From positions 1 to 9,029 of the forward strand of contig CAZNLL010000143.1 in assembly GCA_964573885.1 (NCBI GenBank): a DNA stretch of 9,029 nt, given 5' to 3'. Source of the stretch: CAZNLL01 sp964573885 (GTDB lineage Bacteria; Desulfobacterota; DSM-4660; Desulfatiglandales; Desulfatiglandaceae). The position numbers were made by a program, and so were the translations under genes. Below the pieces are notes generated by a model that ran no database searches, had not been told where the DNA came from, and saw nothing but the letters and a program-made list of their open reading frames with translations. Numbering within the stretch: position 1 is the stretch's first letter; each line of letters begins with the position of its first letter. Shown piece by piece: positions 1 to 6,361 of this stretch.

Positions 1-1271
1 GCCAATTCGGCTATGGGGACGGCCCCGGGGTCTTGACCCAGCTTGAGCTGGAAGAAAAATTGAATAACGGGGGGCTGGGAGATGCCCGGGATGTGGTCTT
101 TATCAACTGCGTGAACTCCAAGAACGGTTCCAGGGGGTGTTGTCATCTCGGGTGCGGGATTTCGGTCAAAAACGCCCTGGCCTTAAAAGCGCTGGGAGGG
201 AATATGACCGTGTCCGTGCTCCACAGGGACCTGAGCCTGGTCAAAGAGGAGAAGAGGAATCTGGAGGAGGCCAAAAAAAAAGGGGTCAGGTTTTTTAGGT
301 TTCCCGAGGATCAGTATCCGGTGGTGGTCCGGGAGGAAGACCGTTTCGAAGTCAAGGTTCGCGATGTCATCCTGGGACGGGATTTTGTGATCCCTTCGGA
401 TCTGGTCGTCTTGACCACGGGGTTTGAGGGCAATGAGGGGGTGGAGCAAACCAAGGGCCTCCTCAAGGTCTCCGCCAATGATGAGGGCTTTTTCCAGGAG
501 GCCCATGTGAAACTGGGTCCCCTTGATTTCCCCGCGGACGGCTTACACGTTTGCGGCTGTGCCCGGTCTCCCAAGTCTGTTAAAGAGACCATCGAGGAGG
601 CGACAGGGGCGGCCATGAGGGCTTCTATCCCGATGAAGCGGGGTTATGTCGAGGCCGAAGGCATTGTGGCGGAAATCAATCTGAGTGCCTGCGACAACTG
701 CGGCCTCTGTTACAAACGGTGCCCCTATAACGCCATCACCCTGGACGAGGAAAGGCGGCCCGTGGTCATCAAGGCCTTATGTAAGGGATGTGGCCTGTGC
801 GCCGCGGACTGCCCCAAAGAGTGTATTGATATCGTTCACTATTCCGACCAACAGATCCTGGCCCAGATAGAGGCGGCCCTGGAGGATGAGGCCGAAAAGA
901 AGATCATTGCCTTTGTATGTCACTGGTGCGCTCTGGGGGGCGTGGACATGGCCGGGGTGAGCAGGCTTCAATATCCCCCCCATGCCCGGCTTATCAGGGT
1001 TATGTGTTCTGCCCGGGTGTCCATCAAGATGATCGAACGGGCCTTTGAATTCGGTTCGGCCGGGGTTTTGGTGGCAGGATGTGAATTTCCCACCTGTCAT
1101 TATATCAGGGGGAATTACGCGGCCGAGACCCGGTTGAAAAGGGCCCGTCGAAGGTTAAGCAAAAAGGGCTACGACGCTGAGCGCTTGTGGAATATATGGT
1201 GTTCCGCTGCGGACGGGCCCAAGTTTGCCAAGACCATGGGAGACATGGTCACAGCCCTCGGCCTGGACTGA
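1..1271 (+). CDS. hdrA: HdrA-like heterodisulfide reductase subunit A fused to an MvhD domain, 5'-truncated
   Basis: This is the C-terminal part of an iron-sulfur flavoprotein of the HdrA family, which in Hdr/Mvh-type complexes carries the bifurcating FAD and passes electrons to partner subunits in the cytoplasm. The frame is open to the left edge (first complete codon at 3); residues before the TTG at 33 read like the HdrA G-Y-G-x-x-P-x-V-[IL]-T block, so that TTG is not the start. Numbering from the TTG: end of the Rossmann-type flavoprotein domain up to about residue 200, including D-L-V-V-L-T-T-G and G-L-H-V-C-G-C-A; two CxxCxxCxxxC ferredoxin motifs (C220/223/226/230 and C250/253/256/260), each expected to bind [4Fe-4S]; then an MvhD/FlpD domain from about 290 with CxxC, a single C in R-V-M-C, and CxxxxC, the usual cysteine set of that domain. 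The Cys cluster at 26-41 is C-x9-CC-x3-C, unlike the usual HdrA order. It is separated from the next operon by about 300 bp and a promoter. Physiological partners cannot be seen here. Family assignment is firm. Confidence 0.93.
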   Translation, partial: QFGYGDGPGVLTQLELEEKLNNGGLGDARDVVFINCVNSKNGSRGCCHLGCGISVKNALALKALGGNMTVSVLHRDLSLVKEEKRNLEEAKKKGVRFFRFPEDQYPVVVREEDRFEVKVRDVILGRDFVIPSDLVVLTTGFEGNEGVEQTKGLLKVSANDEGFFQEAHVKLGPLDFPADGLHVCGCARSPKSVKETIEEATGAAMRASIPMKRGYVEAEGIVAEINLSACDNCGLCYKRCPYNAITLDEERRPVVIKALCKGCGLCAADCPKECIDIVHYSDQQILAQIEAALEDEAEKKIIAFVCHWCALGGVDMAGVSRLQYPPHARLIRVMCSARVSIKMIERAFEFGSAGVLVAGCEFPTCHYIRGNYAAETRLKRARRRLSKKGYDAERLWNIWCSAADGPKFAKTMGDMVTALGLD

Positions 1272-1320
1272 CCTTCCCTGACAAGAAGATAAAATTCTCA
1301 ATTAAACCCAAGCTTTGTGC

Positions 1321-1349
1321 TTGACACTCACTGCCCTCGCGCCTATAGT
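1321..1349 (+). promoter_or_regulatory. sigma70-type promoter for the transporter-ligase operon
   Basis: A perfect -35 hexamer TTGACA (1321-1326) is followed after exactly 17 bp by TATAGT (1344-1349), one mismatch from TATAAT. Transcription would begin around 1356, giving a leader of about 220 nt before the substrate-binding protein gene. It lies in the only sizeable intergenic gap on this strand, and all six downstream genes are packed closely enough to be one transcript. The call rests on sequence match only. Confidence 0.7.
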
Positions 1350-1353
1350 GCCC

Positions 1354-1372
1354 AATTGAATAGGATTCAATT
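1354..1372. promoter_or_regulatory. palindromic operator overlapping the predicted transcription start
   Basis: AATTGAATAGGATTCAATT is a perfect 8-bp inverted repeat with a 3-bp centre. It starts 4 bp after the -10 hexamer and covers the predicted +1, where a bound dimeric repressor would block initiation. TetR-, GntR- and MarR-type regulators of acyl-CoA or aromatic acid catabolism commonly use such sites, but no regulator gene lies in the window, so the family is unknown. The T-run after the right arm could also make it a weak AT-rich hairpin, but a terminator directly at +1 makes little sense. Confidence 0.55.
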
Positions 1373-1449
1373 TTTCATATCATCAGCTTTCCAAACCCCA
1401 TCCAAAAAACAATTCACGGTCAAGGCGATCCAGAAGGGACCGGCTTACC

Positions 1450-1515
1450 ATGAGAAAAAGAGCCACAAATAACCCTCTTGTCCACTTAGGCGAAAGATCC
1501 CTGATCAAGGCCTGA
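1450..1515 (+). CDS. possible 21-codon leader peptide ORF
   Basis: A short ORF in the leader starts at ATG 1450 after a purine-rich AGAAGGGA (1432-1439) at about 10 nt and stops at TGA 1513-1515. It begins M-R-K-R-A-T-N-N and ends S-L-I-K-A. Five of the 21 residues are Leu, Val or Ile (3 Leu, 1 Val, 1 Ile), spread out rather than in a run. Its last seven codons run into the hairpin at 1491-1537 and its stop falls in the inner loop, the geometry expected for translation-coupled attenuation. An ORF this short can arise by chance, so this is a candidate only. Confidence 0.2.
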   Translation: MRKRATNNPLVHLGERSLIKA

Positions 1516-1537
1516 TGCCTTCGAAGGGGATCTTTTG
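1491..1537 (+). promoter_or_regulatory. nested hairpin in the operon leader, possible attenuator
   Basis: The outer arms are CGAAAGATCCC (1491-1501) and GGGATCTTTTG (1527-1537), 11 pairs with one G-U. An inner stem AAGGC/GCCTT (1507-1511 with 1517-1521) closes a 5-nt loop. The right arm ends in a T-rich stretch (T-C-T-T-T-T-G-G-T-T-T-T), giving a partial resemblance to an intrinsic terminator, though the T-run is part of the stem and broken by GG. It sits 40 nt upstream of the first start codon, inside the transcript predicted from the promoter at 1321. The structure is clear from sequence; its regulatory role is inferred. Confidence 0.4.
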
Positions 1538-1577
1538 GTTTTGAACCTCTAGAGACGAAAAAAAAGGAGGGACAGGT

Positions 1578-2852
1578 ATGAAGGTCAGGCATATGCGGTT
1601 TTTGGTGGTTCTGTTGGCTGTGGCCATATGGGTTGTTCCCGGCGGCAAGGCCTTGGCTGAAAAACCTATTGTCATCGGATGCCCCCTGGCAACGGCCTTT
1701 CTCTACGGCTGGGATGCGGAGCGGGCGATCACCCTGGCCGTGGAGGAAATCAATGCCAAGGGTGGGGTGAATGTGGGGGGCAAAAAGCGGCTCTTTAAAG
1801 TGGAGGTTATGGACACCCGGGATCTGGAACCCGGTGTGCCGGTCAGTGAGGCCCTCTTGGTTGTGGAAAAGCTCATCCTGGAGAAAAAGGCCGATTTTAT
1901 CATGGGCGGCCCTGTGCGCTCCGAAGCGGCCCTGGCGGCAATGGGCCTGCTCTCCAAATACAAGAAGGTCTCCCTTCTCACCAGCGGTGTATTAACGCCC
2001 AAATATCATGCCAGGGTGGCCAAGGAGTATGACAAATACAAATACTGTTTCCGCCTCACCGGGGAGGCCAAGTGGATGGTGGGCGGTGAAATCATCCCCT
2101 GTCTGGTGGGCATTGGTAAGAAATATGACCTAAACAGGCTCTTTATTATGATCCAGGATGTGGCCCATGCCCGTGCAGGCGGGGGCATCATCGCCAAAGT
2201 CATGGGGAAAAAGGGCTGGGCCGTGATCGGGACCGAGATCTACCCCACCGGTTCCACGGATTTTTCCATGGGCCTCCTCAAGGCCAAAAAGGAGAATGCC
2301 CAGGTGATCCTTGTCTGGATGGATATGCCCGAGACCTCCATCCTCCTCAAGCAATGGTATGACATGAAGATCCCGGCCCTGCCTTTCGGGTCCATCATTG
2401 CCGCCGCCGAACAACCCGGGTTCTGGAAGGCCACGGAGGGGAAGGGGGAGTACTGCTTGGCCAATGTGGTCAATGCCGGAAACGCCCCGTGCAACGCCTC
2501 CCCTTGGACCATGAAGTTTGTAAAGGCCTACGAAAAGAAATGGGGAATAGAGCCTGAAGGCTACGGCACTTCCAGCAGCTATATGGCGCCCTATGTACTC
2601 AAGGATGCCATTGAAAGGGCCGGGTCTTGTGACTCCGATGAAGTGGTGAAGGCCCTTGAAAAGACGGATATGATGGGCGTTTACGGCCGTATCAGGTTTG
2701 ATCCCAAAAGCCACCAGGTCATTCCCAGCCTGGATCCGGAAAAGGGCGTGGTGGGTACCATCTTTCAATGGCAGGCTGGAAAAAGGGTGGTGGTTTTCCC
2801 ACCCAAAATAGCGGAAGGTGAGATCAAGCTCCCGCCGTGGATGAAGAAATAG
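1578..2852 (+). CDS. secreted substrate-binding protein of a branched-chain/HAAT-type ABC transporter
   Basis: This is a periplasmic ligand receptor (Peripla_BP_6/LivK-like fold) that delivers substrate to the LivHM permeases encoded next. The 424-residue protein begins with a Sec-type signal peptide: basic start, hydrophobic core at about residues 8-20, and a probable A-L-A cleavage after A27. The mature protein opens P-I-V-I-G, the usual first beta strand, followed by A-I-T-L-A-V-E-E-I-N-A-K-G-G-V and later D-F-I-M-G-G-P, all typical of the family; total length is normal to slightly long. The ATG at 1578 is supported by a strong GGAGG (1566-1570) at 7 nt. It has six cysteines, unusual for this class. 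The ligand is not predictable: relatives bind leucine-type amino acids, amides, or aromatic and aliphatic acids, and the ligase at the end of the operon favours an acid. It is the first gene of the operon. Confidence 0.93.
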   Translation: MKVRHMRFLVVLLAVAIWVVPGGKALAEKPIVIGCPLATAFLYGWDAERAITLAVEEINAKGGVNVGGKKRLFKVEVMDTRDLEPGVPVSEALLVVEKLILEKKADFIMGGPVRSEAALAAMGLLSKYKKVSLLTSGVLTPKYHARVAKEYDKYKYCFRLTGEAKWMVGGEIIPCLVGIGKKYDLNRLFIMIQDVAHARAGGGIIAKVMGKKGWAVIGTEIYPTGSTDFSMGLLKAKKENAQVILVWMDMPETSILLKQWYDMKIPALPFGSIIAAAEQPGFWKATEGKGEYCLANVVNAGNAPCNASPWTMKFVKAYEKKWGIEPEGYGTSSSYMAPYVLKDAIERAGSCDSDEVVKALEKTDMMGVYGRIRFDPKSHQVIPSLDPEKGVVGTIFQWQAGKRVVVFPPKIAEGEIKLPPWMKK

Positions 2853-2905
2853 GGTGCCCCGACCCCCCGTCCTGGATCTATCAAGAGGACTTTGACCGGA
2901 CTCTC

Positions 2906-3772
2906 ATGGACATTCTGATCTACGGTCTCATCAACAGCGTTGCTCTTGCCCTGATGGCATTGGGTTTTGCCCTGGTCTACGGGATCAGCCGGGTGCCCAA
3001 TTTCGCGCATGGCGCCCTTTACGTGGTCTGTGGTTTTATCACCTGGAGCCTGCTTTGCACCCTGAGGCTGAACTACCTGGTGAGCATCCTGATGGCCATG
3101 GCCATCACCGGGGTCATCGGGGCGCTCATCTACCAGTTCGTCCTGATCCGGGTGCGCGGTATGGCCATCTCAGAGATCATCGCCTCCTATGCGGTGGGCC
3201 TGGCCATCCTGGAGGCCCTGCGCTGGGGGGGCTTCAAGGGCATGACTTACACCCTCCCCGTCTTTGTGGAGGGAAGCATTTCCATTATGGATATCCCTGT
3301 GGATCTCCATCGGGTGGTGGCAGTGGGCATCGGTGGGGCGGTGGTGGCCTTCCTCTGGCTCTTTACGCACCACACAAAGATGGGGCTGGCCCTGAGGGGC
3401 ATGGCCCAGGATGAAAGGGCCGCACTCATGTTAGGGATTGATTCCGATATCATGGCCCTGGTGGCCATGACCTTCGGCTCCGTGCTCGCGGGACTTGCCG
3501 CGGTGGTCCTTCTGCCCTTGGGCAACATTGTGGTGGAGGCCGGTTACAATGTCCTCATCCTGGCCATCTCGGTGTGCATTGTGGGGGGGCTGGGAAGCTG
3601 GATGGGAGCGGTTCTGGCCGCCTTTATCATTGGTTTTGCCCAGATCCTGACCGTGGTTTACTGGGGGGCCCATTTCCAGATGGTGGTGGCCCTGCTGGCC
3701 ATTATTTTGACGCTCATTTTGAGGCCCTCCGGCCTTTTCGGCCGGCAAAAGGAACTGGAAGAGAGGGTGTAG
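2906..3772 (+). CDS. livH: branched-chain/HAAT-type ABC transporter permease, LivH family
   Basis: This inner-membrane permease subunit pairs with the LivM-type protein to form the translocation channel. It is very hydrophobic, with about eight predicted membrane segments, and carries two family hallmarks: N-F-A-H-G after the first helix (residues 32-36) and G-G-L-G-S-x-x-G (227-234). The frame is open back to an ATG at 2837 inside the previous gene, but that would add 23 polar residues rich in P, D and E. The start at 2906 gives the usual short N-terminus (M-D-I-L-I-Y-G-L) and a 288-residue product. Its ribosome site is poor: AGAGGA lies about 16 nt away, so translation may depend on re-initiation after the upstream stop at 2852 and the exact start is uncertain. 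LivM follows 7 bp downstream. Confidence 0.9.
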   Translation: MDILIYGLINSVALALMALGFALVYGISRVPNFAHGALYVVCGFITWSLLCTLRLNYLVSILMAMAITGVIGALIYQFVLIRVRGMAISEIIASYAVGLAILEALRWGGFKGMTYTLPVFVEGSISIMDIPVDLHRVVAVGIGGAVVAFLWLFTHHTKMGLALRGMAQDERAALMLGIDSDIMALVAMTFGSVLAGLAAVVLLPLGNIVVEAGYNVLILAISVCIVGGLGSWMGAVLAAFIIGFAQILTVVYWGAHFQMVVALLAIILTLILRPSGLFGRQKELEERV

Positions 3773-3779
3773 GGTCTTC

Positions 3780-4790
3780 ATGGCCGAGGATCGTCGAAAA
3801 GAAAGGCTCGACCGGGGAATCAAGGTGCGTACAGACGGCATCTACGCCCTCATGTCCAAGCGGGAACTGGCTTACCTGACCCTGCCCAGGCTGGTCCTGA
3901 TTGTGGGGATGTTGATCCTGCCCCTGGTTTTGCCCAGCATGTATTGGCAGCGGGTCATCTCCATTGTGTGCCTTTACGCCCTCCTGGCCCTCAGTTTCGA
4001 TTTTCTGGCCCATTTTGTGGGCCTGGTTTCCCTGGGTGGGGCCTTTTTTATCGGTGTAGGGGGATATCTTGCCGCCATCCTGAACACCACATTCGGCTTA
4101 CCCCCCCTTTTGACCATCCCCGTTGCCACGGTACTGGGGGCCACCATCTGCACCCTTCTCCTCTTCCCGTGCCTTCCCCTCCGGGGAGTCTATTTTGCCA
4201 TCGTCACCCTCATGTATCCCTTGGTGATGGGGCGGATCATCGAGGCCCTGGACATCCTGGGAGGGACGGACGGGATTATGGGTGTGGAGAGCTTCGCCAA
4301 CCCCTGGGTTGAGCAGTATTTTGTCATCTCCATGGTCCTGGTGTTTCTCTTCGGTGTGAGGCGGCTGGTGAACCTGGACATCGGCCTGGTCCTGCGGGCG
4401 GTGATGGACAATGACCAGGCCGTAAGGGCTTCGGGCATGAGTATCACCCGTTACAAGGCGGTGGCCGTATGGGTCGCCTCATGTATGGGCTGTCTGGCCG
4501 GGGCCTGCCTGGTGCATATCTATATGTGGGCGGGAATTTCCCTGTTTGCCCTGGACTTTTCCATCCTCCCCATTGCAGCCACGGTGATCGGCGGCGGTGG
4601 AACCCTTGTTGGGCCTGTGCTGGGCTGTTTTATCCTCGTTCCCATTTCCGAACTGCTCCGGGCCTTCGGCACCCTGCGGATTGCCTTTTATGCCATCATC
4701 CTGGTGGCCTTTATCGTCCTTCGCAGCGAGGGCCTGATGGTTTACGGGCGGAGAAAATACCATCAATTTGAAAGGTGGGTCCAGGTATGA
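3780..4790 (+). CDS. livM: branched-chain/HAAT-type ABC transporter permease, LivM family
   Basis: This is the second permease subunit of the importer. The 336-residue protein has a polar, strongly charged N-terminal extension of about 35 residues (many R, K, D, E), then about eight to ten membrane segments. LivM signatures are present: L-G-G-T-D-G-I (160-166, usually T-G-G-S-x-G-L) and I-G-G-G-G-T-L-V-G-P (270-279). The ATG at 3780 follows the livH stop by 7 bp, with AGGG (3771-3774) as ribosome site. A second in-frame ATG at 3852 would remove the charged extension but has no ribosome site. The end overlaps livG by ATGA, indicating translational coupling. Family is certain; substrate is not. 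Confidence 0.93.
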   Translation: MAEDRRKERLDRGIKVRTDGIYALMSKRELAYLTLPRLVLIVGMLILPLVLPSMYWQRVISIVCLYALLALSFDFLAHFVGLVSLGGAFFIGVGGYLAAILNTTFGLPPLLTIPVATVLGATICTLLLFPCLPLRGVYFAIVTLMYPLVMGRIIEALDILGGTDGIMGVESFANPWVEQYFVISMVLVFLFGVRRLVNLDIGLVLRAVMDNDQAVRASGMSITRYKAVAVWVASCMGCLAGACLVHIYMWAGISLFALDFSILPIAATVIGGGGTLVGPVLGCFILVPISELLRAFGTLRIAFYAIILVAFIVLRSEGLMVYGRRKYHQFERWVQV

Positions 4791-5575
4791 GCCGGCAGCC
4801 TATCCTGGAAGTACAGGACGTGACCAAGGCTTTTGGCGGGATTTTGGCCCTGAACCGGGTCAGCTTTGAGGTCCATGAGGGAGAAATCCTGGGCATCATC
4901 GGTCCCAATGGGTCGGGCAAGACCACCCTGATCAACTGTATTACCGGGTTTATCAAGATGACCTCGGGCCGCGTTTTCTTCAGGGGAAAGGACATTACAG
5001 GAAAGGCGGCCCATAAGATTGCGGATATGGGGGTGACCCGGACCTTCCAGATTATGCGGCCCTATTACAGCCTGCCTGCCTATAAAAACCTGGTCATTCC
5101 CCTGTTTTCGCCCCGGGCCAAACGGACCGGAGGCTGGCGGGGAGGGGGAAAGCTCGGGGACAGAAATACCGTGGGGATTGATATTCTGGAAGAGATCGGT
5201 TTTGAAAGGGACTCCTTCGTGCCTTACAAGATCGCTTCCACCCTGCCCACGGGCTATCTCAAACGCCTTGAACTGGCCCGATGCCTCGCCCTGCGGCCCG
5301 AGATCATCATGTGTGACGAGGTCTTTTCAGGTTTGAGCATGAGCGAGATTGCAAGCATGGTCCCCCTCATAGAGCGCCTTCAAATGGATGGGATTACGGT
5401 GATCATGATAGAACACCGGTTAAGAGAGCTTTTCCAGGTGACGAACCGGGTTATGGTGTTGAATTTCGGGGAGAAGCTCATGGAGGGGACCCCTGAAGAG
5501 GTGATGACCGACGGAAAGGTCCAGGAGGCCTATTTCGGTTCGCAAAAGGTGGAGGAGGTCATGACCTATGCTTGA
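4787..5575 (+). CDS. livG: branched-chain/HAAT-type ABC transporter ATP-binding protein, LivG family
   Basis: This cytoplasmic ATPase subunit powers the LivHM channel. Its 262 residues contain Walker A G-P-N-G-S-G-K-T-T (39-47), Q-loop Q88, Walker B ending C-D-E (176-178) and H-loop H210 in I-E-H-R. The ABC signature is unusual: L-P-T-G-Y-L-K-R (153-160) where LivG proteins normally have L-[APS]-Y-G-Q-Q-R-R, and Walker B is followed by V-F-S-G-L instead of P-A-A-G-L. The catalytic E178 is kept, so an active protein is likely. The start at 4787 overlaps the livM stop as ATGA and has GGTGG about 9 nt upstream; a GTG at 4775 in the same frame is less likely. It overlaps livF by 8 bp. Confidence 0.93.
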   Translation: MSRQPILEVQDVTKAFGGILALNRVSFEVHEGEILGIIGPNGSGKTTLINCITGFIKMTSGRVFFRGKDITGKAAHKIADMGVTRTFQIMRPYYSLPAYKNLVIPLFSPRAKRTGGWRGGGKLGDRNTVGIDILEEIGFERDSFVPYKIASTLPTGYLKRLELARCLALRPEIIMCDEVFSGLSMSEIASMVPLIERLQMDGITVIMIEHRLRELFQVTNRVMVLNFGEKLMEGTPEEVMTDGKVQEAYFGSQKVEEVMTYA

Positions 5576-6314
5576 GGCTACGGGCCTGATGGTCTTCTAC
5601 GAAAACATGCTGGCCCTCAACAATGTGATGATCCGGTGCGAAGCCAACCAGGTGGTAGGGGTGTTTGGCGCCAACAGCGCGGGTAAATCAACCCTCATGT
5701 ACACCCTCTCCGGGATCATGGAGGATATCAGGAAAAAGGAGCACATGGCCGGTGGCGAACGCATCACCGTGCTGGGGCGGATCACCTACCTGGGAGAGGA
5801 CATTACGGGCCTCAAGCCCAGCCGGAGGGCCAAGAAAGGGATTATCCTCTGCCCTGAACGGAGGAGAATCTTCTCTGAGAGCAATGTAATGGAAAACCTC
5901 CTCATCGGCGGATACCTGGCCACCTCTTCCCAGGCCAAAGAGACTTTGGATTACGTGTTCGGGTTGTTCCCGGCCTTGAAAGGCCTCAAGAAAAGGGTGG
6001 GCGGATTTCTGAGCGGCGGGGAGCAGCAAATGCTGGCCATTGGTCGGGCCCTCATGGCCCAGCCGAGGCTCCTCCTCTTGGATGAACCGCTCTTGGGGCT
6101 GAGCCCTCTCATGCAGGCCATGCTGGTAGGGGCCACCAAAGAGATCCGTGACGAAAAGGGGCTCTCCATTATTGTGACGGAGCAGTATGCCCGGCCCGTG
6201 CTCCCCATTGTGGACTATGCCTTTATCCTGGAGAACGGGGCGGCCGTCCTGGAGGGAACGGGAGAGGAGATGATGAACAACCCGGACGTGCGCTCCGCCT
6301 ATTTCGGGGTCTAG
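5568..6314 (+). CDS. livF: branched-chain/HAAT-type ABC transporter ATP-binding protein, LivF family
   Basis: This is the second ATPase subunit, expected to pair with LivG under the permeases. The 248-residue protein has Walker A G-A-N-S-A-G-K-S-T (34-42), the canonical signature L-S-G-G-E-Q-Q-M (148-155), Walker B L-L-L-L-D-E-P (168-174), and E-Q-Y (205-207) at the H-loop, where LivF proteins typically have E-Q-N rather than histidine. Between Walker A and the D-I-T segment (residues 50-77) there is a stretch about 14 residues longer than in E. coli LivF as I recall it, rich in K, R and E. The usual P-E-G-R-R reads P-E-R-R-R (96-100). The start is well supported by GGAGGAGGT (5551-5559) at 8 nt inside the end of livG. 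The C-terminus V-R-S-A-Y-F-G is typical. Confidence 0.94.
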   Translation: MLEATGLMVFYENMLALNNVMIRCEANQVVGVFGANSAGKSTLMYTLSGIMEDIRKKEHMAGGERITVLGRITYLGEDITGLKPSRRAKKGIILCPERRRIFSESNVMENLLIGGYLATSSQAKETLDYVFGLFPALKGLKKRVGGFLSGGEQQMLAIGRALMAQPRLLLLDEPLLGLSPLMQAMLVGATKEIRDEKGLSIIVTEQYARPVLPIVDYAFILENGAAVLEGTGEEMMNNPDVRSAYFGV

Positions 6315-6361
6315 GAGAGGCCCATGGCAAGGGCGGTCTAACACCGGAGGTCAGGAATCAT

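Noticed and set aside
33..35. TTG as the true start of the hdrA-like gene
   Set aside because: The frame is open to the window edge and the residues before it match the conserved HdrA block, so the gene is cut by the window.
33..1271. Selenocysteine in the HdrA part
   Set aside because: Some HdrA proteins carry Sec at the cysteine cluster, but this frame has no internal TGA and uses cysteine codons at the cluster.
1272..1330. Intrinsic terminator after the hdrA-like gene
   Set aside because: Only a 5-bp stem CAAGC/GCTTG (1309-1323) without a T-run is present, and it overlaps the -35 box.
1383..1592. Minus-strand open frame of 69 codons across the intergenic region
   Set aside because: It would run through the promoter-proximal leader and the livK-type start; there is no family resemblance and no ribosome site that convinces.
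2130..2768. Minus-strand open frame of 212 codons inside the binding-protein gene
   Set aside because: It is a shadow of the real gene; H/G/P-rich composition with no family features.
5688..6344. Minus-strand open frame of 218 codons opposite livF
   Set aside because: It lies opposite an intact livF with all ATPase motifs and has no recognisable features of its own.
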